Below are positions 40,253-49,356 of a stretch of DNA of 64,000 bases, one piece after another. The translations under genes and the position numbers were made by a program. Origin of the DNA: Pseudoscardovia radai (GTDB lineage Bacteria; Actinomycetota; Actinomycetes; Actinomycetales; Bifidobacteriaceae); assembly GCF_002259605.1 (NCBI RefSeq), contig NZ_MWWR01000004.1:134966-198965 (forward strand), in the 5' to 3' direction. Numbering within the stretch: the stretch's first letter is position 1; the number at the start of each line of letters is the position of its first letter. The notes beneath the pieces were generated by a model. The model was not told the origin of the DNA and made no database searches. It worked only from the letters and a program-made list of their open reading frames with translations.

Positions 40253-40885
40253 TTACTTCGTGAAGGCGAGGAAGTGGCGGTCGACGCCGAAGCTCCAGCC
40301 GTCGAGCAGCGCGGACGACACGATCAGGGCGCCGAGCATGACGCCGACGAGTCCGAGCAGCATATCGACGATGTCGCACACGCCGGTGCTGAAGATGTAC
40401 TGCGCGCCCTCCACCATGAGGATCGCCACCGCGGCCCCAAGCGCGGTCTGCCAGATCTTCTTCGTGACGAGCTGCACCATGACGCCCAGCGGCAGGCACA
40501 GAACGATCGTCCACATCATGCCGAGCGGGTCGCCGGTGAATCGCTCGCCGAAGGTGCCGAGGTTGAAGTTGATGCCGCGCGTGCCCGCATCGGCGCGGAA
40601 CAGCGTGTGGAACAGCAGCCACAGGTACAGCAGCGCGAGAATCGCGGTGAACACGATTTCGAAACGCTTGGTGAGCAGCTGGAACACGGCGACCCCGACC
40701 ATCACGCCCGTGACCACGAGAAGCGTGCCGGCGAAAATCGTCTCGCCGAGCGCTGCGTAGACGCCGCTGAACGTTGCGACAATCGACGCCCACAGCCCCG
40801 TCACCGTGTTGATCATGTTCTGGAACAGGAAGATCCACAGGATGCCGCAGGTCGCTGAAATGCTCGCAATCGTCCGCTTCTCCAT
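40253..40885 (-). CDS. VanZ-like membrane protein (first of two)
   Basis: 210 residues, about six hydrophobic segments. The VanZ-type motif appears near the end: ILMVEGAQYIFSTGVCDIVDMLLGLVGVMLGA. VanZ relatives affect sensitivity to glycopeptides or other envelope stress, but most are uncharacterised. The ATG at 40885 follows GAAAGGCCTTCG. It stands alone, divergent from the phosphoesterase. A minus-strand TATCAT near 40975 may be its -10. Confidence 0.7.
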   Translation of the reverse strand: MEKRTIASISATCGILWIFLFQNMINTVTGLWASIVATFSGVYAALGETIFAGTLLVVTGVMVGVAVFQLLTKRFEIVFTAILALLYLWLLFHTLFRADAGTRGINFNLGTFGERFTGDPLGMMWTIVLCLPLGVMVQLVTKKIWQTALGAAVAILMVEGAQYIFSTGVCDIVDMLLGLVGVMLGALIVSSALLDGWSFGVDRHFLAFTK

Positions 40886-41115
40886 CGAAGGCCTTTCGTC
40901 TCGTGCCCGCCGACGCGCCCGGCGCCGGCCTCTTGTGCCGCCACGCGTCGGCGCGGCAGCTCTATGTTGATGATACTTGCGGTATGCGCCAAGCGCCGCA
41001 AGGTCCACGATGCGCCCATCGTGCGGCGGAAGGGTGGGGAAGGAGGGGGAGGGGAATACGATGCGCCCGCCCGCGAATCCAGGCGGGGCGGGGCGCGCGT
41101 CGTATGCTTGGAGGC

Positions 41116-42636
41116 ATGGGTTCTCTTGACGATTCGCATATCGTGGCAACCGCCGCAGCCGCAGCTTCGAACGCCGCCGTTTCGAAGGCAACCGCTTCGA
41201 ACGCCGCCCGCCCGCTCTCCGTTTCCGCGCGCCTGGGCCGCCTGCAGTTCCACAACTCCGGCAAGTTCCGCATACTGCAGCTGTCGGATATCCAGGACGG
41301 CCCCACGGTCAGCTCCGACACCATCAGGCTCATCGCCGCCGCCTGCGACGCGGCGCGCCCCGACCTCGTCGTGCTTACGGGCGACCAGATCGCCGGCTAC
41401 CATTCCGCCTACCACGCCACCTATCGCAAGCGCCGCTGGAACACGGCGCTCGACAGCATCATCGGCGTGGGCCGCCAGGCCGCGAACTTCCTCGGCGACG
41501 CCATGCAGGGCTTTCCGCAGACTCCTCAGATTTCGGAATCGTCGCAACGCCGCCAGGAGGAGCTCGACGAACGCGCCAACTCCGCTTCCGACCCCGACGA
41601 CGCGCAGCGTCTCGCGCACGAACGCGCGCTCGCAGGCACGCGCGACCTCGTGCGCCAGTCGATTCGCCAATTCATGCAGCCGATCGTCGAGCGCGGCATT
41701 CCCTTCGCCGTGACCTACGGCAACCACGATTTCCAATGCGGCATCGACAACTGCGAGTTCGACGCGATCTTCCGCGAGCTGCCCGGCTGCCTCAATCCCG
41801 AGACGACGGGGGCCGAGCCGCAGCGCGCCATGCATATGCCCGGCAGCGGCATGCCCGGCCAGGTGGCATACGCGGCCGAGCCGGGCACGTTCGCGCTGCC
41901 GGTGAGCGACGTCGGCCACACGCGCACGGTGTTCGGCATCGTGCTCCTCGACTCCGGCGATTACGCGCGCGGCGGCGGCTACGGCTCGCCGTCCGCCACG
42001 GGGCTCGACTTCCTGCGCACCGTTCCGCGGCTTATGGACGGCGCCAAGTCCATCGTGTTCCAGCACATCCCGCTGCCGCAGTTCTACGATTTGCTGCGCG
42101 TGGTGCCCTCGACCACGGCCTACGCGGTGCAGGGCTACCGCACGTACGATTCGCAGACGTATCTGCTTGACGAAACCAAGACGCTGCCCGGCAGCTTCCT
42201 CGGCGAGGGCATCAGCTGCCCGGACGCCGACAGCGGCGAGTTTCAGGTGATGAAGGATTCCGACGGCTACTTCGCGCTGTTCGCCGGCCACGACCACCGC
42301 AACGGCTTCGTGGGCGTGGACGACGGCATCATGCTCGGTGCGACGCCGACCTGCGGATTCGGCGCGTACGGGCCCGATCCGAAGATGCGCTCGGCGAGGC
42401 TGTTCGAATTCGACATCCGCCATCCGTACGCCCCGCGCACGCAGCTGCTGCAGTTCGGCGACCTCGTGGGCAAGCCCAGCTCGCGCAAGGCCTACACATT
42501 CGCGATGAGCCACGTGCCGACGAACGCCGGCGACACGTGGAATCTGCTGCGCCGTCCGAAGGTGTTCGGCAGCGTGCTGGCGGTGGCGGTCGGTCTGGTG
42601 GCCGGCAAGCTGTTCGGCGGCGGCAAGGAGAAGTAG
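41116..42636 (+). CDS. calcineurin-type metallophosphoesterase
   Basis: 506 residues. After an Ala-rich head the five motif blocks appear: LQLSDIQDG (about 56), LTGDQI (about 88), TYGNHDF (about 200), QHIPLP (about 316) and GHDHRNG (about 392). The Asp-Ile-Gln variant of the first block resembles Dcr2/purple-acid-phosphatase-like members. The last residues (VFGSVLAVAVGLVAGKLFGG) are hydrophobic and could anchor it. ATG 41116 is 7 nt after TATGCT, suggesting a leaderless message; an alternative ATG is at 41104. The substrate is unknown. Confidence 0.85.
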   Translation: MGSLDDSHIVATAAAAASNAAVSKATASNAARPLSVSARLGRLQFHNSGKFRILQLSDIQDGPTVSSDTIRLIAAACDAARPDLVVLTGDQIAGYHSAYHATYRKRRWNTALDSIIGVGRQAANFLGDAMQGFPQTPQISESSQRRQEELDERANSASDPDDAQRLAHERALAGTRDLVRQSIRQFMQPIVERGIPFAVTYGNHDFQCGIDNCEFDAIFRELPGCLNPETTGAEPQRAMHMPGSGMPGQVAYAAEPGTFALPVSDVGHTRTVFGIVLLDSGDYARGGGYGSPSATGLDFLRTVPRLMDGAKSIVFQHIPLPQFYDLLRVVPSTTAYAVQGYRTYDSQTYLLDETKTLPGSFLGEGISCPDADSGEFQVMKDSDGYFALFAGHDHRNGFVGVDDGIMLGATPTCGFGAYGPDPKMRSARLFEFDIRHPYAPRTQLLQFGDLVGKPSSRKAYTFAMSHVPTNAGDTWNLLRRPKVFGSVLAVAVGLVAGKLFGGGKEK

Positions 42637-42660
42637 AAGTAGCGCTCTCTTCTCTTCTAA

Positions 42661-42742
42661 AACAATGTGATGGCTTTCGGACCGAAATGCACGATTCTGG
42701 GGTCAAAATCGTGGAGAAATGTCCGCAAGCCATCACATTGTT
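42661..42742. repeat. palindromic element copy 9 (short form, inverted core)
   Basis: AACAATGTGATGGCTTTCGG, core GCACGATTCTGGGGTCAAAA, then GTCCGCAAGCCATCACATTG. The TTTCGG side comes first, so the core is reversed relative to most copies. It lies between the convergent phosphoesterase and IclR genes, 24 bp after the first. Confidence 0.85.
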
Positions 42743-42829
42743 GTGGAATTTTGTTGTGGCGGATGCCGGGATCGACGATGCGCCGGGGTCGACGATGCGC
42801 ACATCGTGAATCGTGGACCCCGGTGGACC

Positions 42830-43600
42830 TCAGTGGAACTGGTAACCGCCCTGGGCCTTGGCGAGGGCGTCGCTGAGGTATTTGCCGGCGCTCATGACGA
42901 GCGGCGCGAAGTGGCGGCCCGGCGTCATGCCCATGCGGTCGGTCGGCCCGGAGATTGAGATGGCGGCGATCACCTGCCCGGCGGCGTTGCGGATCGGCGC
43001 CGACACGGACGACACGCCATGCTCGCGTTCGTTCACCGACTCCGCCCATCCGCGCTTGCGCACGGCGTTGAGCGTCGCGGCGGTGAAGCGCGAGTGGCGC
43101 AGGCCCTGGTGCATCTGCTCGGGGTCCTCCCACGCGAGCAGGATATGCGCGGCCGAGCCGGCCTCCATCGACAGCATGGCGCCGACGGGGATGGAATCGC
43201 GCAGGCCGGAGGCGCGCTCGACGGAGGCGATGCATACGCGCATGTCGCCCTGGCGGCGGTAGATCTGCGCGGATTCGCCCGTGCGGTCGAGCAGCGTCTG
43301 CAGAATCGGCTCGCTGGCGGTCAGAAGGCGATCCTCGCCGGCGGCCGCGGCAAGCTCGGCGAAACGAGAGCCGAGGGTGAAGCGTCCGTGCTGGTCGCGC
43401 ACGATGAAACGATGGCATTCGAGCGCCATCGCCAGACGATGCGCCGTGGGGCGCGCCAGTCCCGTCTCGTTCACCAGTTGGGCAAGCGTGGCCGGTCCGC
43501 GTTCGAGTGCATCTAGGATAAGAGTCGTCTTATCGAGCACGCCGACGCCGGAATGAACTTCTTTTGGTTGTGTTGACATAGTGGAGGTTTGGGAAGCCAT
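42830..43600 (-). CDS. IclR-family regulator, probable leucine-pathway repressor
   Basis: 256 residues. Winged-helix N-terminus (about 25-85: [19 protein letters not shown] and [13 protein letters not shown]) and IclR effector domain ([30 protein letters not shown]). It is divergent from leuC, the same arrangement as LtbR of corynebacteria, which represses leuCD and leuB; by that analogy I infer the target. CATACT lies 7 nt before the ATG at 43600 and there is no ribosome site, so the message may be leaderless. Confidence 0.85.
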   Translation of the reverse strand: MASQTSTMSTQPKEVHSGVGVLDKTTLILDALERGPATLAQLVNETGLARPTAHRLAMALECHRFIVRDQHGRFTLGSRFAELAAAAGEDRLLTASEPILQTLLDRTGESAQIYRRQGDMRVCIASVERASGLRDSIPVGAMLSMEAGSAAHILLAWEDPEQMHQGLRHSRFTAATLNAVRKRGWAESVNEREHGVSSVSAPIRNAAGQVIAAISISGPTDRMGMTPGRHFAPLVMSAGKYLSDALAKAQGGYQFH

Positions 43601-43623
43601 ACGGAACAGTATGCCATCTCATT

Positions 43624-43653
43624 ATGTGAAATGCAAAAGTTTGACATGTGAAA
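43624..43653. promoter_or_regulatory. iclR/leuC shared operator and promoter region
   Basis: ATGTGAAA occurs twice, at 43624 and 43646, 22 bp (two helical turns) apart. The first lies within the putative iclR promoter; the second overlaps TTGACA (43641-43646), a good -35 for leuC. The leuC leader that follows (about 43670-43826) holds four TCCGGAA copies but no Leu-rich peptide. Confidence 0.5.
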
Positions 43654-43826
43654 GCGGCAGCACAATCGGTGTGGAACAACATGGGCATGCGTCGCGGCCA
43701 TCGCCGACTGTACCTGACGGCCGGCCCGGATGGGCGGGAAAAGCCCGGAAACATCCGGAAAATCGTCGATCCGGAAGGCTCCGGAAACGAAGCGGCGCGG
43801 CATGCCCGGAACTGAGGAGGTCCCCG

Positions 43827-45230
43827 ATGGGAACAACGCTGGCCGAGAAAGTATGGAACGACCATCTCGTCCGCAAGGGTGAGAACGGCGCGCCTGACCT
43901 TATCTTCATTGACCTGCAGCTCATGCACGAAGTCACGAGCCCGCAGGCCTTCGAAGGCCTGCGACTTGCCGGGCGCAAGCCGCGTCACGTGGAGCTGACG
44001 CTGGCAACGACCGACCACAACACCCCGACCGTCGACATCGACAAGCCGAACCCCGACCCCACGTCGGCCCTTCAGCTGAGCACGCTTGCGCAGAACTGCA
44101 AGGAATTCGGCGTGCGTCTCCACGCGCTCGGCGATCCCGACCAGGGCATCGTGCACCAGGTGGGCCCGCAGCTCGGCCTCAGCCAGCCGGGCATGACCAT
44201 CGTGTGCGGCGACTCCCACACCTCCACGCACGGCGCGTTCGGCGCGCTCGCCTTCGGCATCGGCACGTCCGAGGTGGAGCATGTGCTCGCCACGCAGACG
44301 CTGTCGCTCAAGCCGTTCAAGACGATGGCCGTGAATGTCGACGGCGAGCTGCCGCCGGACGTGACCGCGAAGGACATCATCCTCGCCATCATCGCCAAGA
44401 TCGGAACGGGCGGCGGCCAGGGCCACGTCATCGAATACCGCGGCTCCGCCATCCGCAAGCTCAGCATGGAAGCCCGCATGACGATCTGCAATATGTCGAT
44501 CGAGGCGGGTGCCCGCGCTGGCATGATCGCGCCCGACGAGGTGACCTTCGAGTACCTCAAGGGCCGTCCGCACGCTCCGGAAGGCGAGATGTGGGACAAG
44601 GCCGTGGAGTACTGGAAGACGCTGAAGAGCGACGATGACGCGGTGTTCGACAAGGAGGTCACGCTCGAGGCGGAGGACCTCAAGCCCTTCGTCACCTGGG
44701 GCACCAACCCCGGCCAGGGCGTGCCGATCGACTCCGTGGTGCCCGATCCCGAGTCCTTCACCGACGAGACGCAGCGTGCCGCCGCCAAGCGAGCCCTGCA
44801 GTACATGGACCTCAAGGCCGGCCAGCCGATCAAGTCGATTCCGGTCGACACCGTGTTCATCGGCTCCTGCACGAACGGCCGCATCGAGGACCTTCGCGCG
44901 GCCGCGGCCGTGATGAAGGGCCATCACAAGGCCGATTCCATCCACCGCGTGCTCGTGGTGCCCGCCAGCTCCCGCGTGCGCATCCAGGCGGAGAAGGAGG
45001 GCCTCGACAGGATCTTCAAGGACTTCGGCGCCGAATGGCGCAACGCCGGCTGCTCCATGTGCCTGGGCATGAACCCCGACAAGCTCGTGGCCGACGAGCG
45101 CTCCATCTCCACGTCGAACCGCAACTTCGAAGGCCGCCAGGGCAAGGGGTCGCGCACGCATCTCGCGTCGCCCGCCGTCGCCGCCGCGACCGCCATTCGC
45201 GGAACGATCAGCGAGCCCGCCGATCTGTGA
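43827..45230 (+). CDS. leuC: 3-isopropylmalate dehydratase large subunit
   Basis: 467 residues. The 4Fe-4S cysteines are at 348 (GSCTNGR), 409 and 412 (CSMCLGM). [21 protein letters not shown] and TDHNTPT are standard. With LeuD it isomerises isopropylmalate in leucine synthesis. Start with GAGGAGGTCCCCG. leuD follows after 71 bp. Confidence 0.97.
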   Translation: MGTTLAEKVWNDHLVRKGENGAPDLIFIDLQLMHEVTSPQAFEGLRLAGRKPRHVELTLATTDHNTPTVDIDKPNPDPTSALQLSTLAQNCKEFGVRLHALGDPDQGIVHQVGPQLGLSQPGMTIVCGDSHTSTHGAFGALAFGIGTSEVEHVLATQTLSLKPFKTMAVNVDGELPPDVTAKDIILAIIAKIGTGGGQGHVIEYRGSAIRKLSMEARMTICNMSIEAGARAGMIAPDEVTFEYLKGRPHAPEGEMWDKAVEYWKTLKSDDDAVFDKEVTLEAEDLKPFVTWGTNPGQGVPIDSVVPDPESFTDETQRAAAKRALQYMDLKAGQPIKSIPVDTVFIGSCTNGRIEDLRAAAAVMKGHHKADSIHRVLVVPASSRVRIQAEKEGLDRIFKDFGAEWRNAGCSMCLGMNPDKLVADERSISTSNRNFEGRQGKGSRTHLASPAVAAATAIRGTISEPADL

Positions 45231-45301
45231 CGCGCGGTGCGTGCGGCAATCGTGAAGAGCGAATCGAAAATCGTGAATCGTGAGAATGTGAAGGAAAACC
45301 T

Positions 45302-45985
45302 ATGGAAAAGCTGACCGTCGTAACAGGCACGGGAGTGCCGCTCCGCCGCTCGAACGTCGACACCGACCAGATCATCCCGGCCGTGTTCCTCAAGCGCGTG
45401 AAGAAGTCCGGCTTCGAGGACGCGCTGTTCTACGCGTGGCGCCGCGACCCGAACTTCGTGCTCAACCAGGACCCGTACAAGGACGGCAAGATTCTCGTGG
45501 CCGGGCCGGACTTCGGCATCGGCTCCTCGCGCGAGCACGCCGTGTGGGCGCTGCATGACTACGGCTTCCGCGTGGTGATCTCGTCGCGCTTCGCCGACAT
45601 CTTCTACGGCAACACCGCCAAGAACGGCGTACTCGCGGCCATCATGCCGCAGGAGTCCGTGGAGCTGCTGTGGAAGCTGCTCGAAGAGGAGCCCGGCCGC
45701 CAGATGACCGTGAGCCTCGAGGACCGCACGGTGACCTGCGGCGACGTGACGCTGCCGTTCGAGGTCGACGATTACGTGCGCTGGCGCCTGATGAACGGTT
45801 ATGACGACATCGATCTGACGCTGCAGCACGAGGACGACATCGTGGCGTACGAGAAGATGCGCGCCGAGAAGTTCCCGTTCAAGCCCAAGACGATCCCTGC
45901 CAAGCACCTGCCCGAGGTGCCGGTCGAGTCCGCCCGCCCCGTGCCCGAGACCCCTTGGGCCGGTCCGCTGTCCGACCGGAAGTAG
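45302..45985 (+). CDS. leuD: 3-isopropylmalate dehydratase small subunit
   Basis: 227 residues; [20 protein letters not shown] and [17 protein letters not shown] are the LeuD hallmarks. It forms the LeuC-LeuD dehydratase. GTGAAGGAAAACCT precedes the ATG. leuB is not in the window. Confidence 0.97.
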   Translation: MEKLTVVTGTGVPLRRSNVDTDQIIPAVFLKRVKKSGFEDALFYAWRRDPNFVLNQDPYKDGKILVAGPDFGIGSSREHAVWALHDYGFRVVISSRFADIFYGNTAKNGVLAAIMPQESVELLWKLLEEEPGRQMTVSLEDRTVTCGDVTLPFEVDDYVRWRLMNGYDDIDLTLQHEDDIVAYEKMRAEKFPFKPKTIPAKHLPEVPVESARPVPETPWAGPLSDRK

Positions 45986-46049
45986 GCGAAGTAGGCGGTT
46001 TAGCGCGCGTGCGTGCGTGTGAGCGGCGCGTGCGTGTGATCTGACGATT

Positions 46050-46156
46050 CGCAGCCCATCACATTCGTTCCCCGAACAATGTGATGGGCTGCGGACATTT
46101 TCGGCTGTTTTTCGGCCTTCAAATGGCATTTTTTGTCCGCAAGCCATCACATTGTT
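46050..46156. repeat. palindromic element copy 10 (long form, divergent core)
   Basis: GCAGCCCATCACATTCGTT, AACAATGTGATGGGCTGCGG and GTCCGCAAGCCATCACATTG arms. The core differs (CGGCTGTTTTTCGGCCTTC). It follows leuD by 65 bp. Confidence 0.8.
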
Positions 46157-46177
46157 ATGAATCGAACCCCGGATGGC

Positions 46178-46225
46178 GTTGGGCGGGTGTCTGGGCACCC
46201 ACTTTAGACGATTTGGCGGTGGCTG
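46178..46225. repeat. single unit of the 73-bp repeat family
   Basis: CGTTGGGCGGGTGTCTGGGC followed by ACCCACTTTAGACGATTTGG, one unit of the family that forms a four-unit array at 57040. It sits 22 bp after palindromic element 10. No gene is seen between here and 46304. Confidence 0.7.
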
Positions 46226-46304
46226 CGACTCCGCCCGACCCGGGGTTATGAAGGGGTATAAGCAACGGCTAGGACGAAGGCCCTCGAAGATGAATCCGAC
46301 CGGA

Positions 46305-46310
46305 TATACT
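46305..46310 (+). promoter_or_regulatory. candidate -10 of the methionine cluster
   Basis: TATACT inside CCGGATATACTCG. The -35 region is weak (TCGA-like). A transcript from here would carry about 345 nt before the Met-rich peptide and about 845 nt before the methyltransferase. I see no riboswitch that I can name in 46311-46645. Confidence 0.45.
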
Positions 46311-46663
46311 CGAAGTCATCAGGGGATAAATCAAAAAACACCGGACCACACGGTCGCACGCCAGCGGTCGCATCGGATTCCGTTTCGAAAGCACAAGCCA
46401 CAAGCCGAAACGCCGAAAGCCGGCATTCGAGCCGACCGGCATCCCGTATGCCGGCAGCCCGAGCCGCCCGACGCCTCGAGGCCCAGGAACAGAGGGGGAG
46501 CCAAACCCCAAGGAGCCCGAACGCCGCACCGTTGCGCGCCACGCGCCCGGTCCGAACAACATCACTTCGCACGCAGGCGGATGCCGACGGCACGGGCCGA
46601 ACGCCCGCACCCGACGCACCCCTGATCCGTCGCGCGGCGGATATGACAGAAAGGAGCCAGCAT

Positions 46664-46780
46664 ATGTCACGCTCAATGGGCATGTCGATGATCGACGCCG
46701 TTGACCTCTCCGCGAAAGGCGGGCAACGAATGCACATGTGTATGCGCGGCTCCATGATGATGGCGCCGCAGGCACTGTAA
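46664..46780 (+). CDS. Met-rich leader peptide (38 codons, 10 Met)
   Basis: The ATG is preceded by GAAAGGAGCCAGCAT, one of the best ribosome sites in the window. The 38-residue product has Met at positions 1, 5, 7, 9, 23, 25, 27, 31, 32 and 33, in clusters SMGMSM, MHMCM and SMMM, and ends in TAA. It is in the 1.2-kb leader of the methyltransferase-metK-metQ genes. A short peptide loaded with the end product of the pathway is the hallmark of an attenuation leader sensing charged tRNA; here it would sense Met-tRNA. I infer that role. A metal-binding Met peptide is the alternative. Confidence 0.65.
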   Translation: MSRSMGMSMIDAVDLSAKGGQRMHMCMRGSMMMAPQAL

Positions 46781-46854
46781 ATCGTAAATCCTGCACAAGA
46801 ACGCCGCACCAAGATCCAGCCCGCGTCGGATGCCGCTGCACGAGCCGCACGAAT

Positions 46855-47065
46855 ACGATTCACGACTCGCGAATCGTGCGAAGAAACTCTCTTTCCATCT
46901 ATCTGCGCAGCACCGCACCCGATGCGCCGCCAGGACGGCGCGGCCAGGGAACAGACGGGCGGGATTCCTTCCCGCACCGCTTCCCGCGATTTTCCAGACG
47001 ATTCCCGCAGCTTTCTCTTTCCATCGCTTGTTCCCGACGGGAATGCCCGCCGGGGGGGGAATCGT
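46855..47065 (+). promoter_or_regulatory. structured leader between Met peptide and methyltransferase
   Basis: Inverted repeats follow the peptide: ACGATTC/GAATCGT (46855-46877), GCGGGA/TCCCGC (46959-46975) and a long-range 9-bp pair ACGATTCCC/GGGAATCGT (46998-47006 with 47057-47065). ACGATT recurs in two of them, so alternative pairings are possible. There is no clean T-run after a stem, so a translation- or Rho-based switch fits better than an intrinsic terminator. Confidence 0.4.
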
Positions 47066-47160
47066 CAGCCACAAGCAAACCCACAACCCATCCCGTTCCC
47101 TCCGACCGGCGTCGCATGCCCGCGGCCCGGCCGTGGAACCCCATACCCAAAGGACGAACA

Positions 47161-47904
47161 TTGACCACCGATGGCACCAACGACGGCTTCGAACGCGGCC
47201 GTTTCGAACGTCACTACACCGAGCGCCCGAACGTGACCGAATCCCGGCTGCGCCTGATCTGGGCGGCCCTGACCACCAAGCTTCCCGGCCGCACGCTGTC
47301 GATCGGCGCCGGCACCGGCGACGTGGAGGCGCAGCTGCGCGACAGGTTCGGCTTCTCGGTCGACCTCATCATCGAGCCGTCCGAGGCCCTGCTCCCCGCT
47401 TTGCGCGAGAAGGGCTTCGAAACCTGGGCCGGCATCGCCGAGGCATATCCGTACGAGCCCGAGTCGTTCGACACGATTTACTACAACGGCTCCAGCTTCG
47501 GATTCATCGACGACGAGAACCTCGTGCCGACGTTCACGAAGAACTACGAGGCCCTGCGCCCCGGCGGGCGTCTCATTCTGTCGGACGTGCCGAAGGAAAG
47601 CTCCCTGGGCATCGCGCTGCTGACGATTCTCAACAATCCGGGCATCGACCGCGAACCGTACCGGGACCTGCTCGAAGGCACGGCGTTCTTCGACCTCGTG
47701 GAGGGCGGCGAGCCCACGTACAAGCCGAACTGGCACGTGATCCCGTACTACATCGACATCCTCAGGAAGGTCGGTTTCACGGATCTCGAGTTCAAGCAGA
47801 CCGTGCTGGCGAACACCACGTACCAGGATGACAGGCCCGAGGACCCGGTGCCCGGCTACGACAAGGGCAACTACGTGGCCATCATCGCCACGAAGAAGGC
47901 CTGA
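47161..47904 (+). CDS. class I SAM-dependent methyltransferase
   Basis: 247 residues from a TTG start with AAAGGACGAACA ahead; no ATG fits. Motif I is LSIGAGTGDVEAQL (about 46-59), followed by LIIEPSEALL and SFDTIYYNGSSFGFI, then LRPGGRLILSDVPKESSLG. The Methyltransf_11 fold is clear; the substrate is not. It is 75 bp from metK, so enzyme and SAM supply are made together. Downstream of the Met-rich leader. Confidence 0.85.
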   Translation: MTTDGTNDGFERGRFERHYTERPNVTESRLRLIWAALTTKLPGRTLSIGAGTGDVEAQLRDRFGFSVDLIIEPSEALLPALREKGFETWAGIAEAYPYEPESFDTIYYNGSSFGFIDDENLVPTFTKNYEALRPGGRLILSDVPKESSLGIALLTILNNPGIDREPYRDLLEGTAFFDLVEGGEPTYKPNWHVIPYYIDILRKVGFTDLEFKQTVLANTTYQDDRPEDPVPGYDKGNYVAIIATKKA

Positions 47905-47979
47905 TCCGCCCAAGCATCCGACCCATAGCGCAACCACACAAACCAAACCACACACCACCCATCGAAAGAAGGAACCACC

Positions 47980-49263
47980 ATGTCCCGCTATCTCGTGTCC
48001 GAATCCGTCACCGAAGGCCATCCCGACAAGGTCGCCGACAAGATCTCCGACGCCATCGTCGACGCCTACCTCGCCAAGGACCCCGACTCCCGCGTCGCCG
48101 TCGAAACCGTGGTCAAGGAGGGCCTCGTCGCCCTCGAGGGCGAGATCTCCGCGCCCGTCACGCTGAACCACAGCGAGATCGCGCGCAACGCCATCGCGGA
48201 AATCGGCTACACCGACGCCGAATCCGGCATCGACCCGAACGGCGCCGGCATCATCAACAACGTGTGGCCGCGCGACTTCGACTCCAACGTCGGCAGCTGG
48301 GGCCAGGAGAACGCCGACAGCGAAGAGGAGAAGCAGCAGCTCTTCGACACCTTCGTTGGCGACCAGGGCCTCGTGGTCGGCTACGCCACCGACGAGACGT
48401 CCGAGTACCTCCCGCTGCCGTACGTGGCGGCAACCAAGCTCGCCGAGCGCCTCGCCTACGTGCGTAAGCACGGCATCATCCCCGAGCTGCGCCCGGACGG
48501 CAAAACCGAGACCATCGTGGAGTACACCGAGGATCTTTCGAAGCCGCTGAGCTTCAAGGCCGTGCTCATCTCCACGCAGCACAGCCCGGAGATCACCGTC
48601 GAAGAGGTGCGCCAGCGCGTCCATGACGAGGTGCTCGTGCCCGTGCTCGACCAGTTCGGCCTCGATTACTCGAACGCCACCATCGTGATCAACAAGACGC
48701 CGTTCGTCCATGGCGGCCCGCATTCCGACGCCGGCCTGACCGGTCGCAAGATCGTGGTCGACACCTACGGCAGCATCGGCTCGCACGGCGGCGGCGCCTT
48801 CTCCGGCAAGGACCCGCACAAGGCCGACCGCTCCGAGGCCTACGCGGCGCGCTGGGCCGCGAAGAACATCGTGGCCGCCGGCCTCGCCCGCCGCGTGCAG
48901 GTGACGCTCGGCTTCATCCTCGGCCAGGGCGCGCCGGCGTCCATCGACGTGGAGACCTACGGCACCGAATCCGTGCCGCGCCCGCTGATCCAGAAGGCCG
49001 TCGAAAGCGTCTTCGACTTCCGCCTGCTGTCGATTATCGAACAGCTCGACCTTGAGCGTCCGATCTACTACAAGACCGCGGCCTACGGCCACTTCGGCCG
49101 CAACGACCCGGACTTCACGTGGGAGCGTCTCGACAAGGTGCAGGCGCTGCGCGACGCGGTTCTCGAGGCCGCGCGCGAGGAAGGCGCCGAGGTGACGCTG
49201 CCCGCCGCGAAGGCCGCGGGCGCCCCGGTGGCCGAGGCGCAGCGCGTGGGCGCCACGGCCTGA
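47980..49263 (+). CDS. metK: S-adenosylmethionine synthetase
   Basis: 427 residues. VTEGHPDKVADKISDAIVDA, HSDAGLTGRKIVVDTYG and GGGAFSGKDPHKADRS are the MetK signatures. It makes SAM from methionine and ATP. It is slightly longer than the usual 385-405 through a few insertions and an Ala-rich tail. GAAAGAAGGAACCACC precedes the ATG. Confidence 0.97.
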   Translation: MSRYLVSESVTEGHPDKVADKISDAIVDAYLAKDPDSRVAVETVVKEGLVALEGEISAPVTLNHSEIARNAIAEIGYTDAESGIDPNGAGIINNVWPRDFDSNVGSWGQENADSEEEKQQLFDTFVGDQGLVVGYATDETSEYLPLPYVAATKLAERLAYVRKHGIIPELRPDGKTETIVEYTEDLSKPLSFKAVLISTQHSPEITVEEVRQRVHDEVLVPVLDQFGLDYSNATIVINKTPFVHGGPHSDAGLTGRKIVVDTYGSIGSHGGGAFSGKDPHKADRSEAYAARWAAKNIVAAGLARRVQVTLGFILGQGAPASIDVETYGTESVPRPLIQKAVESVFDFRLLSIIEQLDLERPIYYKTAAYGHFGRNDPDFTWERLDKVQALRDAVLEAAREEGAEVTLPAAKAAGAPVAEAQRVGATA

Positions 49264-49356
49264 CACGATGCGCCCGCCGCGCGACGGGGATGCGCGCGGC
49301 GAGATGGCGCACGATGATGACGCTTCAGCACCAGACAGGACACGGAGAAGCAGAGA

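Noticed and set aside
43670-43826. Leucine attenuator peptide before leuC
   Set aside because: No short ORF with clustered Leu codons or a terminator with a T-run is present; a divergent IclR regulator explains control better.
46246-46625. Frame of about 126 codons after leuD
   Set aside because: No ribosome site, and the product is Arg/Pro/His-rich as expected from translating a GC-rich leader. It also overlaps the promoter of the methionine cluster.
46311-46645. SAM riboswitch or T-box before the methionine genes
   Set aside because: I looked for conserved cores and could not identify one by eye. This is not proof of absence; a covariance search is needed.
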